From contig NZ_JAPVBJ010000003.1 of NCBI RefSeq assembly GCF_026967985.1, positions 62,001-126,000 of the forward strand: a DNA stretch of 64,000 bases, read 5' to 3'. A program made the position numbers and the translations under genes. This DNA comes from Modestobacter sp. VKM Ac-2984. Its GTDB lineage: Bacteria; Actinomycetota; Actinomycetes; Mycobacteriales; Geodermatophilaceae. The notes beneath the pieces are model-generated. The model was not told the DNA's origin, made no database searches, and saw only the letters and a list, made by a program, of their open reading frames with translations. Below are positions 21,027 through 29,778 of this stretch, one piece after another (the first letter of the stretch is position 1; every line of letters begins with the position of its first letter).

Positions 21027-21893
21027 GTGACCGATCCTCAGCTCCCGCCCCTGGCCGTGACCGGGTCGACCGGACGGCTCGGCGGCCGGGTCGCCCGGCT
21101 GCTCGCCGACGCCGGGGTGGGCCAGCGCCTGCTGGTCCGCGACCCGGCCCGCGCCCCCCAGCTGCCCCGCAGCACCGTCGCGACCGCGCCCTACGGCGAC
21201 CGGGCGGCCGTCCGCGAGGCGCTGGACGGCGTCGGCACGGTCTTCATGGTCTCCGGCAGCGAGTCCGCCGACCGGGTCGAGCAGCACCGCAGCTTCCTCG
21301 ACGCGGCGGCCGACGCCGGGGTCGGGCACCTGGTCTACCTCTCCTTCCTCGGCGCCGCGCCGGATGCGACGTTCCTGCTGGCCCGCGACCACTGGGCCAC
21401 CGAGGAGCACGCCCGGTCCCTGGGGCTGGCCACGACGTTCCTCCGGGACGGGCTCTACGCCGAGGACATGCCGGAGATGGTCGGCGAGGACGGCGTGATC
21501 CGCGGACCTGCCGGTGACGGGCGGGCGTCGGTGGTGGCGCTGGACGACATCGCCGCCGTCGCCGCCCTCGTGCTGCAGGACCCGGTTCCGCACGCCGGGG
21601 CGAGCTACGACCTCACCGGGCCGGCGGCGCTGACCCTCGACGAGATCGCCGAGACGATCACCGCCGTGACCGGCCGGCCGGTGCGCTACCAGCTGGAGAC
21701 CGTGGCGGAGGCACACGCCTCCCGGGCGCAGTTCGAGGCACCCGAGTGGCTGGTGGACGCCTGGGTCTCCACGTACACGGCGATCGCGGCGGGGGAGATG
21801 GCCACGGTGAGCAGTGACGTCCCCGACCTGCTGGGCCGCCCGGCCACCCCGCTGGCCGAGGTGCTGCGGCGGGCGGCGGCCCCAGCAGGATGA
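21027..21893 (+). CDS. NAD(P)-binding NmrA/NAD-epimerase-like oxidoreductase
   Basis: 288 residues from GTG 21027. The N-terminus VTGSTGRLGGRVARLLADAG is the Rossmann loop of the atypical SDR/NmrA group, close to quinone oxidoreductase 2 (QorB-like) proteins. GVGTVFMVSGSES and VYLSFLGAAPDATF are characteristic, and there is no classical YxxxK pair. It may reduce quinones or act as a redox-sensing protein. Because it is divergent from tetR across a shared intergenic region, it may be co-regulated with the exporter, a common arrangement for electrophile-stress genes. The substrate is unknown. Confidence 0.85.
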   Translation: MTDPQLPPLAVTGSTGRLGGRVARLLADAGVGQRLLVRDPARAPQLPRSTVATAPYGDRAAVREALDGVGTVFMVSGSESADRVEQHRSFLDAAADAGVGHLVYLSFLGAAPDATFLLARDHWATEEHARSLGLATTFLRDGLYAEDMPEMVGEDGVIRGPAGDGRASVVALDDIAAVAALVLQDPVPHAGASYDLTGPAALTLDEIAETITAVTGRPVRYQLETVAEAHASRAQFEAPEWLVDAWVSTYTAIAAGEMATVSSDVPDLLGRPATPLAEVLRRAAAPAG

Positions 21894-21911
21894 GCACGGC
21901 AGACTGAGTCG

Positions 21912-23141
21912 GTGACCCGGACACCGCACCTCGCCTCCCGGCTGCAGGGCTTCGGGACGACGGTCTTCGCCGAGATGAGCGCGCTGGCCGTCGCCACCGG
22001 TGCGATCAACCTCGGCCAGGGCTTCCCCGACGAGCCGGGCCCGCCCGAGGTGCTCGACGTAGCCCGGGCGGCGATCGGCACGGCCCACGACCAGTACCCG
22101 CCGGGGCCCGGTCAGCCCGACCTGCGGGCCGCGATCGCCGAGCACCAGCAGCGGTTCCGGGGCCTGACCTACGACCCGGTCGACGAGGTGCTGGTCACCG
22201 CCGGGGCGACCGAGGCGCTGACCGCCGCACTGCTCGGGCTGCTGGAGCCCGGCGACGAGGTGGTGCTGTTCGAGCCGATGTACGACAGCTACGCCGCGGC
22301 GGTCGCGATGGCCGGCGGGGTGCTCCGCCCGGTGCCGCTCCGCCCGCCGCCCTCGGTCGCCGGCGAGGTCGCCACCGGACCGTGGACCTTCGACGAGGCC
22401 GAGCTGCGCGCCGCGGTCACCCCGCGGGCGCGGCTGCTGCTGCTGAACACCCCGCACAACCCGACCGGCAAGGTGTTCACCCGCGCCGAGCTGGCGGTGC
22501 TCGCCGAGGTGGCCGGCGCCGCGGACCTGCTCGTGCTCACCGACGAGGTCTACGAGCACCTGGTCTTCGCCGGCGCCGAGCACGTCTCGATCGCCACCCT
22601 GCCCGGCATGGCCGAGCGCACCCTGGTGGTCAGCAGCGGCGGCAAGACGTTCAACACCACCGGCTGGAAGACCGGCTGGATCTGCGGCCCGGCACCGCTG
22701 GTGGCGGCGGCCCGCACCGCGAAGCAGTACCTCACCTTCGTCAACGGCGGCCCGTTCCAGCCGGCGATCGCCGCCGGGCTGCGGTTGCCCGACGAGTACT
22801 TCACCCGCGTCGCCGCCGACCTGCAGCGCCGTCGCGACCTGCTGGTGGCCGGGCTGGTCGAGGCCGGGTTGCCGGTGGTGAGCCCGGAGGCCACCTACTT
22901 CGCCACCGTCGACGTCCGCCCGTGGCAGCCCGACGGGGACGGCGTCGCGTTCTGCCGGTCGCTGCCCGGGCGCGCCGGGGTGGTCGCCGTCCCGACCGTG
23001 GTCTTCTACGCCCCGGAGCACGCGGAGCTGGGCCGGCACCTGGTGCGGTTCGCGTTCTGCAAGCGTGATGAGGTGCTGGCCGAGGCGGCTCAGCGGTTGG
23101 GGAGGTCGTCGGTGGGGCGGGTGGGGGAGATGCGCGCATGA
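21912..23141 (+). CDS. Class I/II PLP aminotransferase (methionine/glutamine-phenylpyruvate type)
   Basis: 409 residues from GTG 21912. The fold-type I features are NLGQGFPDEPGPPEVL near the N-terminus, NTPHNPTGKVF (substrate carboxylate region), TDEVYEHLVF and the PLP lysine in SSGGKTFNTTGWKTGW. The sequence resembles E. coli YbdL and kynurenine/glutamine transaminase K enzymes. Its ATGA overlap with a nitrilase-family amidase gene supports a paired route: transamination using glutamine or methionine gives 2-oxoglutaramate-type acids, and the partner then deamidates them. A succinyldiaminopimelate aminotransferase annotation is common for this family but fits the pairing less well. Confidence 0.92.
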   Translation: MTRTPHLASRLQGFGTTVFAEMSALAVATGAINLGQGFPDEPGPPEVLDVARAAIGTAHDQYPPGPGQPDLRAAIAEHQQRFRGLTYDPVDEVLVTAGATEALTAALLGLLEPGDEVVLFEPMYDSYAAAVAMAGGVLRPVPLRPPPSVAGEVATGPWTFDEAELRAAVTPRARLLLLNTPHNPTGKVFTRAELAVLAEVAGAADLLVLTDEVYEHLVFAGAEHVSIATLPGMAERTLVVSSGGKTFNTTGWKTGWICGPAPLVAAARTAKQYLTFVNGGPFQPAIAAGLRLPDEYFTRVAADLQRRRDLLVAGLVEAGLPVVSPEATYFATVDVRPWQPDGDGVAFCRSLPGRAGVVAVPTVVFYAPEHAELGRHLVRFAFCKRDEVLAEAAQRLGRSSVGRVGEMRA

Positions 23142-23893
23142 GGATCGCGGCGGTGCAGCACGACATCGTCTGGGAGGACCGGGCGGCGAACTTCGCGCGG
23201 CTGGCCCCGCAGGTGGCCCGCGCGGTGGGCGCCGGGGCGGAGCTGGTGCTGCTGACCGAGACGTTCTCCACCGGCTTCTCGATGACCCCGGGGATCGGCG
23301 AGCCGGAGGGTGGGCCGTCGTCGGAGTTCCTCGCTGCGCAGGCCGCCGAGCACGGCGTCTGGGTGGCCGGCACCTGCCCGGAGATCGAGGCCGGTGAGGA
23401 GCTGCCGCACAACTCGTTCGTGCTCGCCGGCCCGGACGGCACCACCCACCGCTACCGCAAGCTGCACCCCTTCGCCGACGAGCGGACCCGGTTCCGGTCC
23501 GGCACCGGCCCGGTCACCGTCCAGGTCGGCGGCCTGCGGATCACCCCGTTCATCTGCTACGACCTGCGCTTCGCCGACGTGTTCTGGGCGGCCGCGCCGG
23601 ACACCGACGTCTACCTGGTGCCGGCGAACTGGCCCAGCCCGCGCCGGCACCACTGGTCGGCGCTGCTGCAGGCCCGGGCGATCGAGAACCAGGCCTACGT
23701 GGTCGGCTGCAACCGGGTCGGCGCGGCCGGCGACGGGACCGAGCACGCCGGGGACAGCCGGATCGTCTCCCCGATGGGCGAGCTGCTGGCCACCGCCTCC
23801 GGGGTGGAGACGATCGTGCTGGCCGACGTCGACGCCGCCGAGGTCGCCGCCACCCGCGACCGCTTCCGGTTCATCGCCGACCGCAGGAGCTGA
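23138..23893 (+). CDS. Carbon-nitrogen hydrolase, probable omega-amidase
   Basis: 251 residues from ATG 23138, which overlaps the aminotransferase stop. The nitrilase-family triad is present: Glu in LVLLTETFSTGF, Lys in YRKLHPF and Cys in FICYDLRF. The sequence is of the YafV/Nit2 omega-amidase type, which hydrolyses 2-oxoglutaramate to 2-oxoglutarate and ammonia. Coupled translation with a glutamine/methionine transaminase makes this assignment stronger than the motif alone, since the pair pulls the reversible transamination forward. It is cytoplasmic, with no signal peptide. Confidence 0.9.
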   Translation: MRIAAVQHDIVWEDRAANFARLAPQVARAVGAGAELVLLTETFSTGFSMTPGIGEPEGGPSSEFLAAQAAEHGVWVAGTCPEIEAGEELPHNSFVLAGPDGTTHRYRKLHPFADERTRFRSGTGPVTVQVGGLRITPFICYDLRFADVFWAAAPDTDVYLVPANWPSPRRHHWSALLQARAIENQAYVVGCNRVGAAGDGTEHAGDSRIVSPMGELLATASGVETIVLADVDAAEVAATRDRFRFIADRRS

Positions 23894-23932
23894 GTCGGTG
23901 GTGCCCGGGCTGATCCGGGGTACCTGCCTGCC

Positions 23933-24736
23933 GTGCCCACCCGTCGAGCGTTCCTCGCCGCCTGCGGCCAGCTGACCGGAGCCGCCCTGCTGGCGGCCTG
24001 CGGCGGGCCCGATCCAGGCGGCGGTGGGGCCGCGCCGGAGGGCGGGGAGGGGGCGCCGGACCCCGCCGTGCTGACCGTGCGACCGGACAGCGTCTCGCCG
24101 ACCGGGCCTCCGCCGGCCCCCGGCACCCACCCGCTGGGCCTGGCCGACGACCGGGACGCCCTGCTGTACGTGCCCCCGACCCTGCCCGCGGAGGGGCCGG
24201 CACCGCTCCTGGTCACCCTGCACGGCGCGGGTGGGGACGCCGAGGGCGGGCTGGCCCTGCTCCGCGGCCTCGCCGACGAGCACGGTCTGCTCCTGCTGTC
24301 CCCGGCCTCCCGCGGGACCACGTGGGACGCGCTCGGCACCGGCTGGGGCCCGGACGTCGAGCTGATCGACCGCGCGCTGCGCGAGGTGTTCGGGCTGCTG
24401 CCGGTCGATCCCGGGCGGATCGCGGTCGCCGGGTTCTCAGACGGTGCCTCCTACGCACTCGGCCTGGGGCTGGCCAACGGCGATCTGTTCAGCGACGTCA
24501 TCGCCTTCTCGCCGGGCTTCGTCCCCCCGGCTTCCCGCACCGGCAGCCCTCCGGTCTTCGTCTCGCACGGGGTCGACGACGAGGTGCTGCCGGTGGAGCG
24601 GACCAGCCGCCAGATCGTCCCGGCGCTGCGGGAGGACGGCTACGAGGTCACCTACCGTGAGTTCGACGGCGGGCACACCGTGCCCCCGGAGATCGCCCGG
24701 GAGGCCGTCGACCAGCTCGTCCGGGCGGGCGGTTGA
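23933..24736 (+). CDS. Lipoprotein alpha/beta hydrolase (esterase / PHB-depolymerase-like)
   Basis: 267 residues from GTG 23933. The N-terminus MPTRRAFLAACGQLTG resembles a twin-arginine signal, and LLAAC a few residues later is a lipobox, so the mature protein should be anchored on the outer face of the membrane. A Gly/Pro-rich linker follows, then an alpha/beta hydrolase: oxyanion region VTLHGAGGDAEGG, nucleophile elbow AGFSDGASYALGL, Asp in SHGVDDEVLP and His in FDGGHTVPP. Family members are esterases or feruloyl-/PHB-depolymerase-like. The actual substrate cannot be read from sequence. Confidence 0.88.
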   Translation: MPTRRAFLAACGQLTGAALLAACGGPDPGGGGAAPEGGEGAPDPAVLTVRPDSVSPTGPPPAPGTHPLGLADDRDALLYVPPTLPAEGPAPLLVTLHGAGGDAEGGLALLRGLADEHGLLLLSPASRGTTWDALGTGWGPDVELIDRALREVFGLLPVDPGRIAVAGFSDGASYALGLGLANGDLFSDVIAFSPGFVPPASRTGSPPVFVSHGVDDEVLPVERTSRQIVPALREDGYEVTYREFDGGHTVPPEIAREAVDQLVRAGG

Positions 24737-24804
24737 CCGGCCAGATCGACCGTTGTGCACCCCGGTGAGCATGCCGGGTCGTCAGAGCGGGCACGCTGGA
24801 GGAT

Positions 24805-24826
24805 CCTGGTACAGGTAGGTACCAGG
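24805..24826 (+). promoter_or_regulatory. Short hairpin in the leader of the cold-shock gene
   Basis: CCTGGTAC (24805-24812) and GTACCAGG (24819-24826) form an exact 8-bp stem with the loop AGGTAG, ending 30 bases before the cold-shock start codon. The ribosome site AGGAG lies just 3' of it. In an mRNA for an RNA-binding cold-shock protein, such a hairpin could be a temperature-sensitive or autoregulated element. Only the symmetry is seen; function is inferred. Confidence 0.45.
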
Positions 24827-24856
24827 TGGGACGTCGAGATGTGCAGGAGCTAGAGG

Positions 24857-25963
24857 ATGTCGCAGGGCACGGTCAAGTGGTTCAACGCCGAGAAGGGCTT
24901 CGGGTTCATCGAGCCCGACGATGGTGGGCAGGACGTGTTCGCGCACTTCTCCGCGATCGCCGACGACGGCGGCTTCCGCAGTCTGGACGAGGGTCAGCGG
25001 GTCGAGTACACCGCCAGCGCCGGCGATCGCGGCATGCAGGCGGACTCCATCCAGCCCCTGGGTGGCGGTGGCGGTGGCCGGCCCCCCCGTGAGGAGCGCG
25101 GGCACCGCGACGACCCCCGGCAGGTGCGCGCGCCGCAGGCCCCCCGCAGTGGTGGCGGCGGCTCGGAGGGCACGGTCCGCTGGTTCAACGCCGAGAAGGG
25201 CTTTGGGTTCATCGAGCCCGACGAGGGCGGGGACGACGTGTTCGTGCACTTCTCCGCCATCGCCGACCAGGGTGGTTACCGCAGCCTGGACGAGGGGCAG
25301 CGGGTCGAGTACACCGCCAGCCCCGGCCAGCGCGGGATGCAGGCCGACTCGGTCCAGCCGCTCGGCGGCGGCCGGGCGCCCCAGCGCGAGGAGCGCGGCC
25401 GCCGGGACGCGCCCGCCCCGCGCGGCGGGCGCGGCGGCTCCGAGGGCACGGTGCGGTTCTTCAACGCAGAGAAGGGCTTCGGGTTCATCGAGCCGGACGA
25501 GGGCGGGGACGACATCTTCGTCCACTTCTCCGCCATCGAGGACGACGGTGGCTACCGCAGCCTGGACGAGGGCCAGCGGGTCGAGTACACCGCCAGCCCC
25601 GGCCAGCGCGGCATGCAGGCCGACTCGGTCCGCCCGCTGGGCGGCGGGCGCCCGCCGGCACGGTACGACGACCGGCGTGACGACCGGCGGGACGACCGGC
25701 CCGGCCGCGACGACCGCGGTGCGCGCGCTCCGCGGGCACCCCGCGGCGGCGGTGCCGGCGCCCAGGGGACCGTGCGCTTCTTCAACGCCGAGAAGGGCTT
25801 CGGGTTCATCGAGCCGGACGAGGGCGGGGACGACATCTTCGTCCACTTCTCCGCCATCGCCGACCAGGGTGGTTACCGCAGCCTGGACGAGGGCCAGCGG
25901 GTCGAGTACACCGCCAGCGCCGGCGACCGCGGCATGCAGGCCGACTCCGTCCAGCCGCTCTGA
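24857..25963 (+). CDS. Four-domain cold-shock protein with Arg/Gly/Asp-rich linkers
   Basis: 368 residues from ATG 24857 (AGGAGCTAGAGG upstream). It holds four complete cold-shock domains at residues 3-68, 104-169, 196-261 and 303-368. Each has RNP1 (KGFGFI) and RNP2 (DVFAHF or DIFVHF) and the aromatic W/FFN strand. Domains 1 and 2 start KWFN/RWFN, domains 3 and 4 RFFN. The linkers are rich in Gly, Arg, Pro and Asp, and the third (262-302) carries RRDD/GRDD repeats. Usual bacterial Csp proteins are single domains of about 67 residues. The near-identity of the units indicates recent internal duplication. Expected role: RNA chaperone able to bind long single-stranded RNA. A hairpin terminator follows. 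Confidence 0.95.
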   Translation: MSQGTVKWFNAEKGFGFIEPDDGGQDVFAHFSAIADDGGFRSLDEGQRVEYTASAGDRGMQADSIQPLGGGGGGRPPREERGHRDDPRQVRAPQAPRSGGGGSEGTVRWFNAEKGFGFIEPDEGGDDVFVHFSAIADQGGYRSLDEGQRVEYTASPGQRGMQADSVQPLGGGRAPQREERGRRDAPAPRGGRGGSEGTVRFFNAEKGFGFIEPDEGGDDIFVHFSAIEDDGGYRSLDEGQRVEYTASPGQRGMQADSVRPLGGGRPPARYDDRRDDRRDDRPGRDDRGARAPRAPRGGGAGAQGTVRFFNAEKGFGFIEPDEGGDDIFVHFSAIADQGGYRSLDEGQRVEYTASAGDRGMQADSVQPL

Positions 25964-25969
25964 CACCCT

Positions 25970-26005
25970 CCCGCTGACCGCCGGGCACCCGCGGCGGTCA
26001 GCGGG
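25970..26005 (+). terminator. Hairpin terminator after the cold-shock gene
   Basis: A 14-bp inverted repeat (25970-25983 with 25992-26005, arms reading CCCGCTGACCGCCG and its inverse) closes an 8-base loop, six bases after the stop codon. There is no T-run, as is usual for actinobacterial terminators. It separates the cold-shock gene from the acyl-CoA ligase gene. Confidence 0.75.
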
Positions 26006-26055
26006 ACGGACGGCCCTCCGCCGACCCCGGGTGCGCCGTTGCGAACGAGGAGCAC

Positions 26056-27750
26056 ATGGTCACCGAGCCGGACCGCGGGACGCCGGAGGCACCGGCCTGG
26101 ACCCGGAGCTACGCCCAGGGCGTGCCGGCCGAGGTCGACATCCCCCGGGAGACCGTGCCGGACCTGCTGACCGCGGCGGCGCAGCGGTTCCCCGACCGGC
26201 CGGCGCTGGAGTTCTTCGGCGCGACGACCAGCTATGCCGAGCTCCGGGACGCCGTCGCGCGCGCGGCAACCGTGCTCCACGACCTGGGGGTGCGACCGGG
26301 TGACCGGGTGGCCCTGGTGCTGCCCAACTGTCCGCAGCACGTGGTCGCGTTCAACGCCGTCCTCCGGCTGGGTGCGGTCGTCGTCGAGCACAACCCGCTG
26401 TACACCCCCGAGGAGCTCGGCTCTCAGTTCCGCGACCACGGGGCCGCCGTCGCGGTCGTCTGGAACGTGGTCGCCCCCGTCGTCCAGGGCCTGGACGCAC
26501 CAGAACTGCGCGAGGTCCTTGCGGTCGACCTCAGCCGGGCGTTGCCGCTGGTCAAGCGGCTGGCGCTGCGGCTGCCGGTGCCCAAGGCCCGGGCCACCCG
26601 GGCGGCGATGACGAAGCCCGCCCCCGGGACGACGTCCTGGGACGCCGCGGTGGCCGGCGCCACCCCGCTGGACGGCGCTCACCCCGGCCCGGCGCACGAG
26701 GACATGGCGCTGCTGCAGTACACCGGCGGCACCACCGGCGCCCCCAAGGCGGCGGTGCTCACCCACCGGAACCTGGTCGCCAACGTCACCCAGTCCCTCG
26801 CCTGGGTGCCGCAGTTGCGGGCGGGGGAGGAGGTCCTCTACGGCGTCCTCCCGATGTTCCACGCCTACGGCGTGCTGCTCTGCCTGGCCGCGGCCGTGCG
26901 GCTGGGCGCGGTCCTCGTGCTGTTCCCGCGCTTCGACGTCGACCAGGTCTTGGCCGCGGCCAAGAAGCGACCGCCGACGTTCTTCCCCGGGGTCCCGCCG
27001 ATGTACCAGCGGCTGGCGGCCGCGGCCGAGGAGCGGGGCGTGGACCTGTCCGGCACCCGGGTGGCGATCTCCGGGGCGATGCCGCTGCCGCTGGAGACCG
27101 CCGAGCTGTGGGAGCGGGTGACCGGCGGGCTGGTCGTGGAGGGCTACGGGATGACCGAGGCCTCGCCCATCGTGATCGGCAACCCGGTGGGGCCGACCCG
27201 CCGGACCGGCACCGTCGGGCTGCCGTTCCCGTCGACCCGGATGCGGGTGGTCGACCCGGAGGACCCGACCGTCGACCGGGCGCCGGGGGAGCGCGGCGAG
27301 CTGCTGGTGCAGGGCCCGCAGGTGTTCTCCGGCTACTGGAACCGGCCGGAGGAGACCGATGCCGTGCTGCTGCCCGGTGGCTGGCTGCGCACCGGTGACG
27401 TGGTCGAGGTCGACGACGACGGGTTCGTCCGGATCGTCGACCGGATCAAGGAACTGATCATCACCGGGGGCTTCAACGTCTACCCCTCCGAGGTCGAGGA
27501 CGTGCTGAAGGCGGTCGACGGCATCACCGACGCCGCCGTCGTCGGCCTGCCCGGCAAGAACGGCGAGGAGGTCGTCGCCGCAGTGGTCCTGGAGCGGGAC
27601 CTGGACCTGGACGCCGTCCGGGAGTCCATCCGCGCGTCCCTGGCCGGCTACAAGGTGCCGCAGCGCATCGTGGCGGTCGACGACCTGCCCCGCTCGCAGA
27701 TCGGCAAGGTGCTCCGCCGCGAGGTCCGCGACCAGCTCCTCGCCGACTGA
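26056..27750 (+). CDS. Long-chain fatty acid-CoA ligase (AMP-forming)
   Basis: 564 residues from ATG 26056 with CGAGGAGC as ribosome site. The adenylate-forming signature is present: the P-loop-like YTGGTTGAPKAAVLTHRN (in part: TGGTTGAPKAA), GYGMTEASPI, WLRTGDVVEVDDDG, and the hinge/catalytic lysine region RIKELIITGG and QIGKVLRRE. The N-terminal WTRSYAQGVPAEVDIP is typical of actinobacterial FadD. It activates free fatty acids to acyl-CoA, for beta-oxidation or for lipid synthesis. Acyl-CoA is also the substrate of OleA encoded at 43019-44044, a metabolic link that the sequence alone cannot prove. Confidence 0.93.
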   Translation: MVTEPDRGTPEAPAWTRSYAQGVPAEVDIPRETVPDLLTAAAQRFPDRPALEFFGATTSYAELRDAVARAATVLHDLGVRPGDRVALVLPNCPQHVVAFNAVLRLGAVVVEHNPLYTPEELGSQFRDHGAAVAVVWNVVAPVVQGLDAPELREVLAVDLSRALPLVKRLALRLPVPKARATRAAMTKPAPGTTSWDAAVAGATPLDGAHPGPAHEDMALLQYTGGTTGAPKAAVLTHRNLVANVTQSLAWVPQLRAGEEVLYGVLPMFHAYGVLLCLAAAVRLGAVLVLFPRFDVDQVLAAAKKRPPTFFPGVPPMYQRLAAAAEERGVDLSGTRVAISGAMPLPLETAELWERVTGGLVVEGYGMTEASPIVIGNPVGPTRRTGTVGLPFPSTRMRVVDPEDPTVDRAPGERGELLVQGPQVFSGYWNRPEETDAVLLPGGWLRTGDVVEVDDDGFVRIVDRIKELIITGGFNVYPSEVEDVLKAVDGITDAAVVGLPGKNGEEVVAAVVLERDLDLDAVRESIRASLAGYKVPQRIVAVDDLPRSQIGKVLRREVRDQLLAD

Positions 27751-27986
27751 TCCCCGGCCCCCGCACGATCTCATTGAGATGAACCGCAGCCCGGCGGACC
27801 CCTCGGATTGCCGCCTCGTTGCACGGCCGGGAGGCTAACGCGCTGGACGATGAACTCGCGCCACCTTCCGCCAGGTGACTGGAGCACCGCCTGCGGATGC
27901 CTACGCGACTGGACGTTTCGCTGATGTCGCGCACATTCAGGGAATGCCTCCTTCCGCAAGGTCAATGAGGACAGCATTCTGGAACG

Positions 27987-28345
27987 ATGGCCCACGTGCC
28001 GAGACCGCTGTCATCGCGCGAACAGGAGACCCTGCGCTTCTTGCTCAGCGACGGACGTCCGGGAGCCGACCGAGTGTTGGCGTCGGTGCCACACGTGCGG
28101 GTCGTGGGTCAGTGCGACTGCGGGTGCGCCACGGTCGAGTTGGAGGACTCCCGAGGCGCTGAGGACTGGAGCGGCAAGACATCTTCGCGGAAGCTGTGGA
28201 CGACAACACCGGCCTGGTCGTCCATGTCCTGATAGACGAAGACAGGTTCGTGCCGACCCGCCTGGAGGCCTACGGCGACGGCGATGAGCCCGCTGAGTTC
28301 CCACGGGCTGAGGCGCTGCGGTTGATGCCTGCTGACAGCGCCTGA
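27987..28345 (+). pseudogene. Frameshifted small hypothetical gene (about 119 codons)
   Basis: The frame from ATG 27987 encodes MAHVPRPLSSREQETLRFLL, then VVGQCDCGCATVELEDSRG, a pattern I associate with a small actinobacterial family of unknown function. After about 28163 the similarity-like acidic sequence continues in the frame one base back (DIFAEAVDDNTGLVVHVLID, then RLEAYGDGDEP) up to TGA 28343-28345, while the original frame runs on as a basic, low-quality tail to 28232. This is what a single-base loss, or a two-base gain, between about 28163 and 28178 would give. It could also be a sequencing error. No function is known for the intact family. Confidence 0.6.
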
Positions 28346-28587
28346 CGCTAGAGACTTGTATCCCGTAGCGGCTCACTTGGGGACACCCTCCAGCGGCGCG
28401 TTTCACATCCCGAGGGCGAATACGTCTTTAGGCCCGAGGGCGTTTAGACCGCCTGGCGCCGCCAGACGGGATAGTTGCGTCGGACCACGCTTCGACCGCC
28501 GTTACCTGCTCGTTGGCAACCAACTCCATCAACTGGCCGCGTCCCGTGCGCTCAGTCTGTGCACGCCGCTAAGCGGGGAGCAGCAAC

Positions 28588-29001
28588 TTGAGTGATCCGG
28601 ACCCAGGGATTGATTACACAGCTATTCACAAGCAGACCGCACGGGCGGCCTGGCAGGGGTTGTCCACAACTTCGGTACGTACTGCACGATCTGCTCGGAG
28701 CAAGACGTCCGGGGAATCGTTGCAACGCCCCCCGGGGAACCGAGGGACGTCCCGGCTCCGCGGAAGCCGAGCCATCGACAACCAGGGAATGCGCGGGAGC
28801 CTAGGGCAGCAGCCGCCAGGGCCAAACGGTGACGGCGGAACGGGCATCAATTGGCTGAAGGTGGCCGCTTTTATCGCCAGTGTGGCTTTCCTGCTGCCGG
28901 TCCTTTGGCTGACGAAGTCCGTGGAGGCTATGACTGTGGCGGCGGCAGCCCTCTACACGCTGCTCAGTTGGTTGTCCGACGGCCAGGTGGCGGTCAAGTA
29001 G
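28588..29001 (+). CDS. Small membrane protein, hypothetical
   Basis: 137 codons from TTG 28588, with GGGAG 7 bases upstream. A shorter start at ATG 28789 would give a 70-residue product that keeps all the recognisable part. The first half is polar and low in information (basic, Ser/Arg-rich). The C-terminal 50 residues form two likely membrane helices: WLKVAAFIASVAFLLPVLWL and AMTVAAAALYTLLSWL, ending DGQVAVK. No family is recognised. It lies in the AT-richer segment, 91 bases before another membrane-anchored hypothetical gene on the same strand. The short form is the safer reading. Confidence 0.5.
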   Translation: MSDPDPGIDYTAIHKQTARAAWQGLSTTSVRTARSARSKTSGESLQRPPGNRGTSRLRGSRAIDNQGMRGSLGQQPPGPNGDGGTGINWLKVAAFIASVAFLLPVLWLTKSVEAMTVAAAALYTLLSWLSDGQVAVK

Positions 29002-29092
29002 CCAATGGGGGAGGAGTGGCCACCCGGAAGCCACCAGTGCGGCTAACACTGGCGTCTGACGACGGAAGCCGTGCTTCTAGTAGGGTGCTTCC

Positions 29093-29590
29093 GTGGATCG
29101 CTGGCTGGGAGACATCTTCGGTGGGTGGGTCAACGTGAACCAAGGGATCACCGGCGGTGTCATAGGAGGCATTCTGGCCGGTGTCGCCAGTGCAATCGCT
29201 GTCTACTTCACCAATCGGCACGCGCGCGGGCTTGCCAAGCGAGAAGAGGCGCGGGCTCATGTGATTGACGCCTTTCGTGAGTGCATGACGTCATTCATTG
29301 GAGTTCCCGACGATGCTTCTCGCCGTCACGACCTAGAATTGATAGCTAGGGTCAGAGCCAAACTCGAGCTCGCCGCCGCACTCATTGCGGAAATGGATAA
29401 GTCCTTCGCGCAGGAGCTGCAGGACGTCTCTAATGAGCTCGCCCTCTTGACGGCGGAATGGCGGGACGAGTCGGCCATGCAGCGCTACAACGGTGCGTGG
29501 AAACTCGTGGAGCCACTTCTCGACGCAATACCTAATTGGCTGGGGAACGTGAAGACAGTTGGCCCGCGAGCGGCGAGCCAGTCTCCCTAA
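29093..29590 (+). CDS. Membrane-anchored helical protein, hypothetical
   Basis: 165 residues from GTG 29093. One N-terminal membrane helix (GGVIGGILAGVASAIAVYF, about residues 21-39) is followed by a positively charged NRHARGLAKREEARAH stretch, so the rest should be cytoplasmic. Residues 45-145 are predicted to be helical and rich in charged/hydrophobic heptads (ARVRAKLELAAALIAEMDKS), compatible with a coiled coil. No family is recognised. It is convergent with the channel-glycosyltransferase gene across a hairpin, and is in the same AT-richer segment. Confidence 0.7.
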   Translation: MDRWLGDIFGGWVNVNQGITGGVIGGILAGVASAIAVYFTNRHARGLAKREEARAHVIDAFRECMTSFIGVPDDASRRHDLELIARVRAKLELAAALIAEMDKSFAQELQDVSNELALLTAEWRDESAMQRYNGAWKLVEPLLDAIPNWLGNVKTVGPRAASQSP

Positions 29591-29672
29591 GGCTGACAAA
29601 CGGCAGTGGCTTGATCTGGGGGGTGCCATCACTTCTGTGGACCCAGTTACGCTAGTGACGACAAGTCCCTAA

Positions 29673-29698
29673 GGCCGCCTTTTGTCCCCTGGGCGGCC
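29673..29698. terminator. Hairpin between convergent island genes
   Basis: GGCCGCC (29673-29679) and GGCGGCC (29692-29698) flank a 12-base loop starting with TTTTGTCCCC. It lies between the stop of the 29093-29590 gene and the stop of the oppositely oriented fusion gene, so it can serve both strands. A stem of 7 bp with a large loop is only a fair terminator. Confidence 0.45.
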
Positions 29699-29778
29699 CA
29701 CTACGGGGCGCCACACGCTTGTCACGCCGCGCTGTCCGTCACTGGGTGACGGAAACACCGTTTAGCGTTTGATGACAG

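Noticed and set aside
28592-28804. Alternative frame of 70 codons from GTG 28592 in the AT-rich segment
   Set aside because: Its product has no hydrophobic or conserved pattern, whereas the overlapping frame ends with two clear membrane helices.
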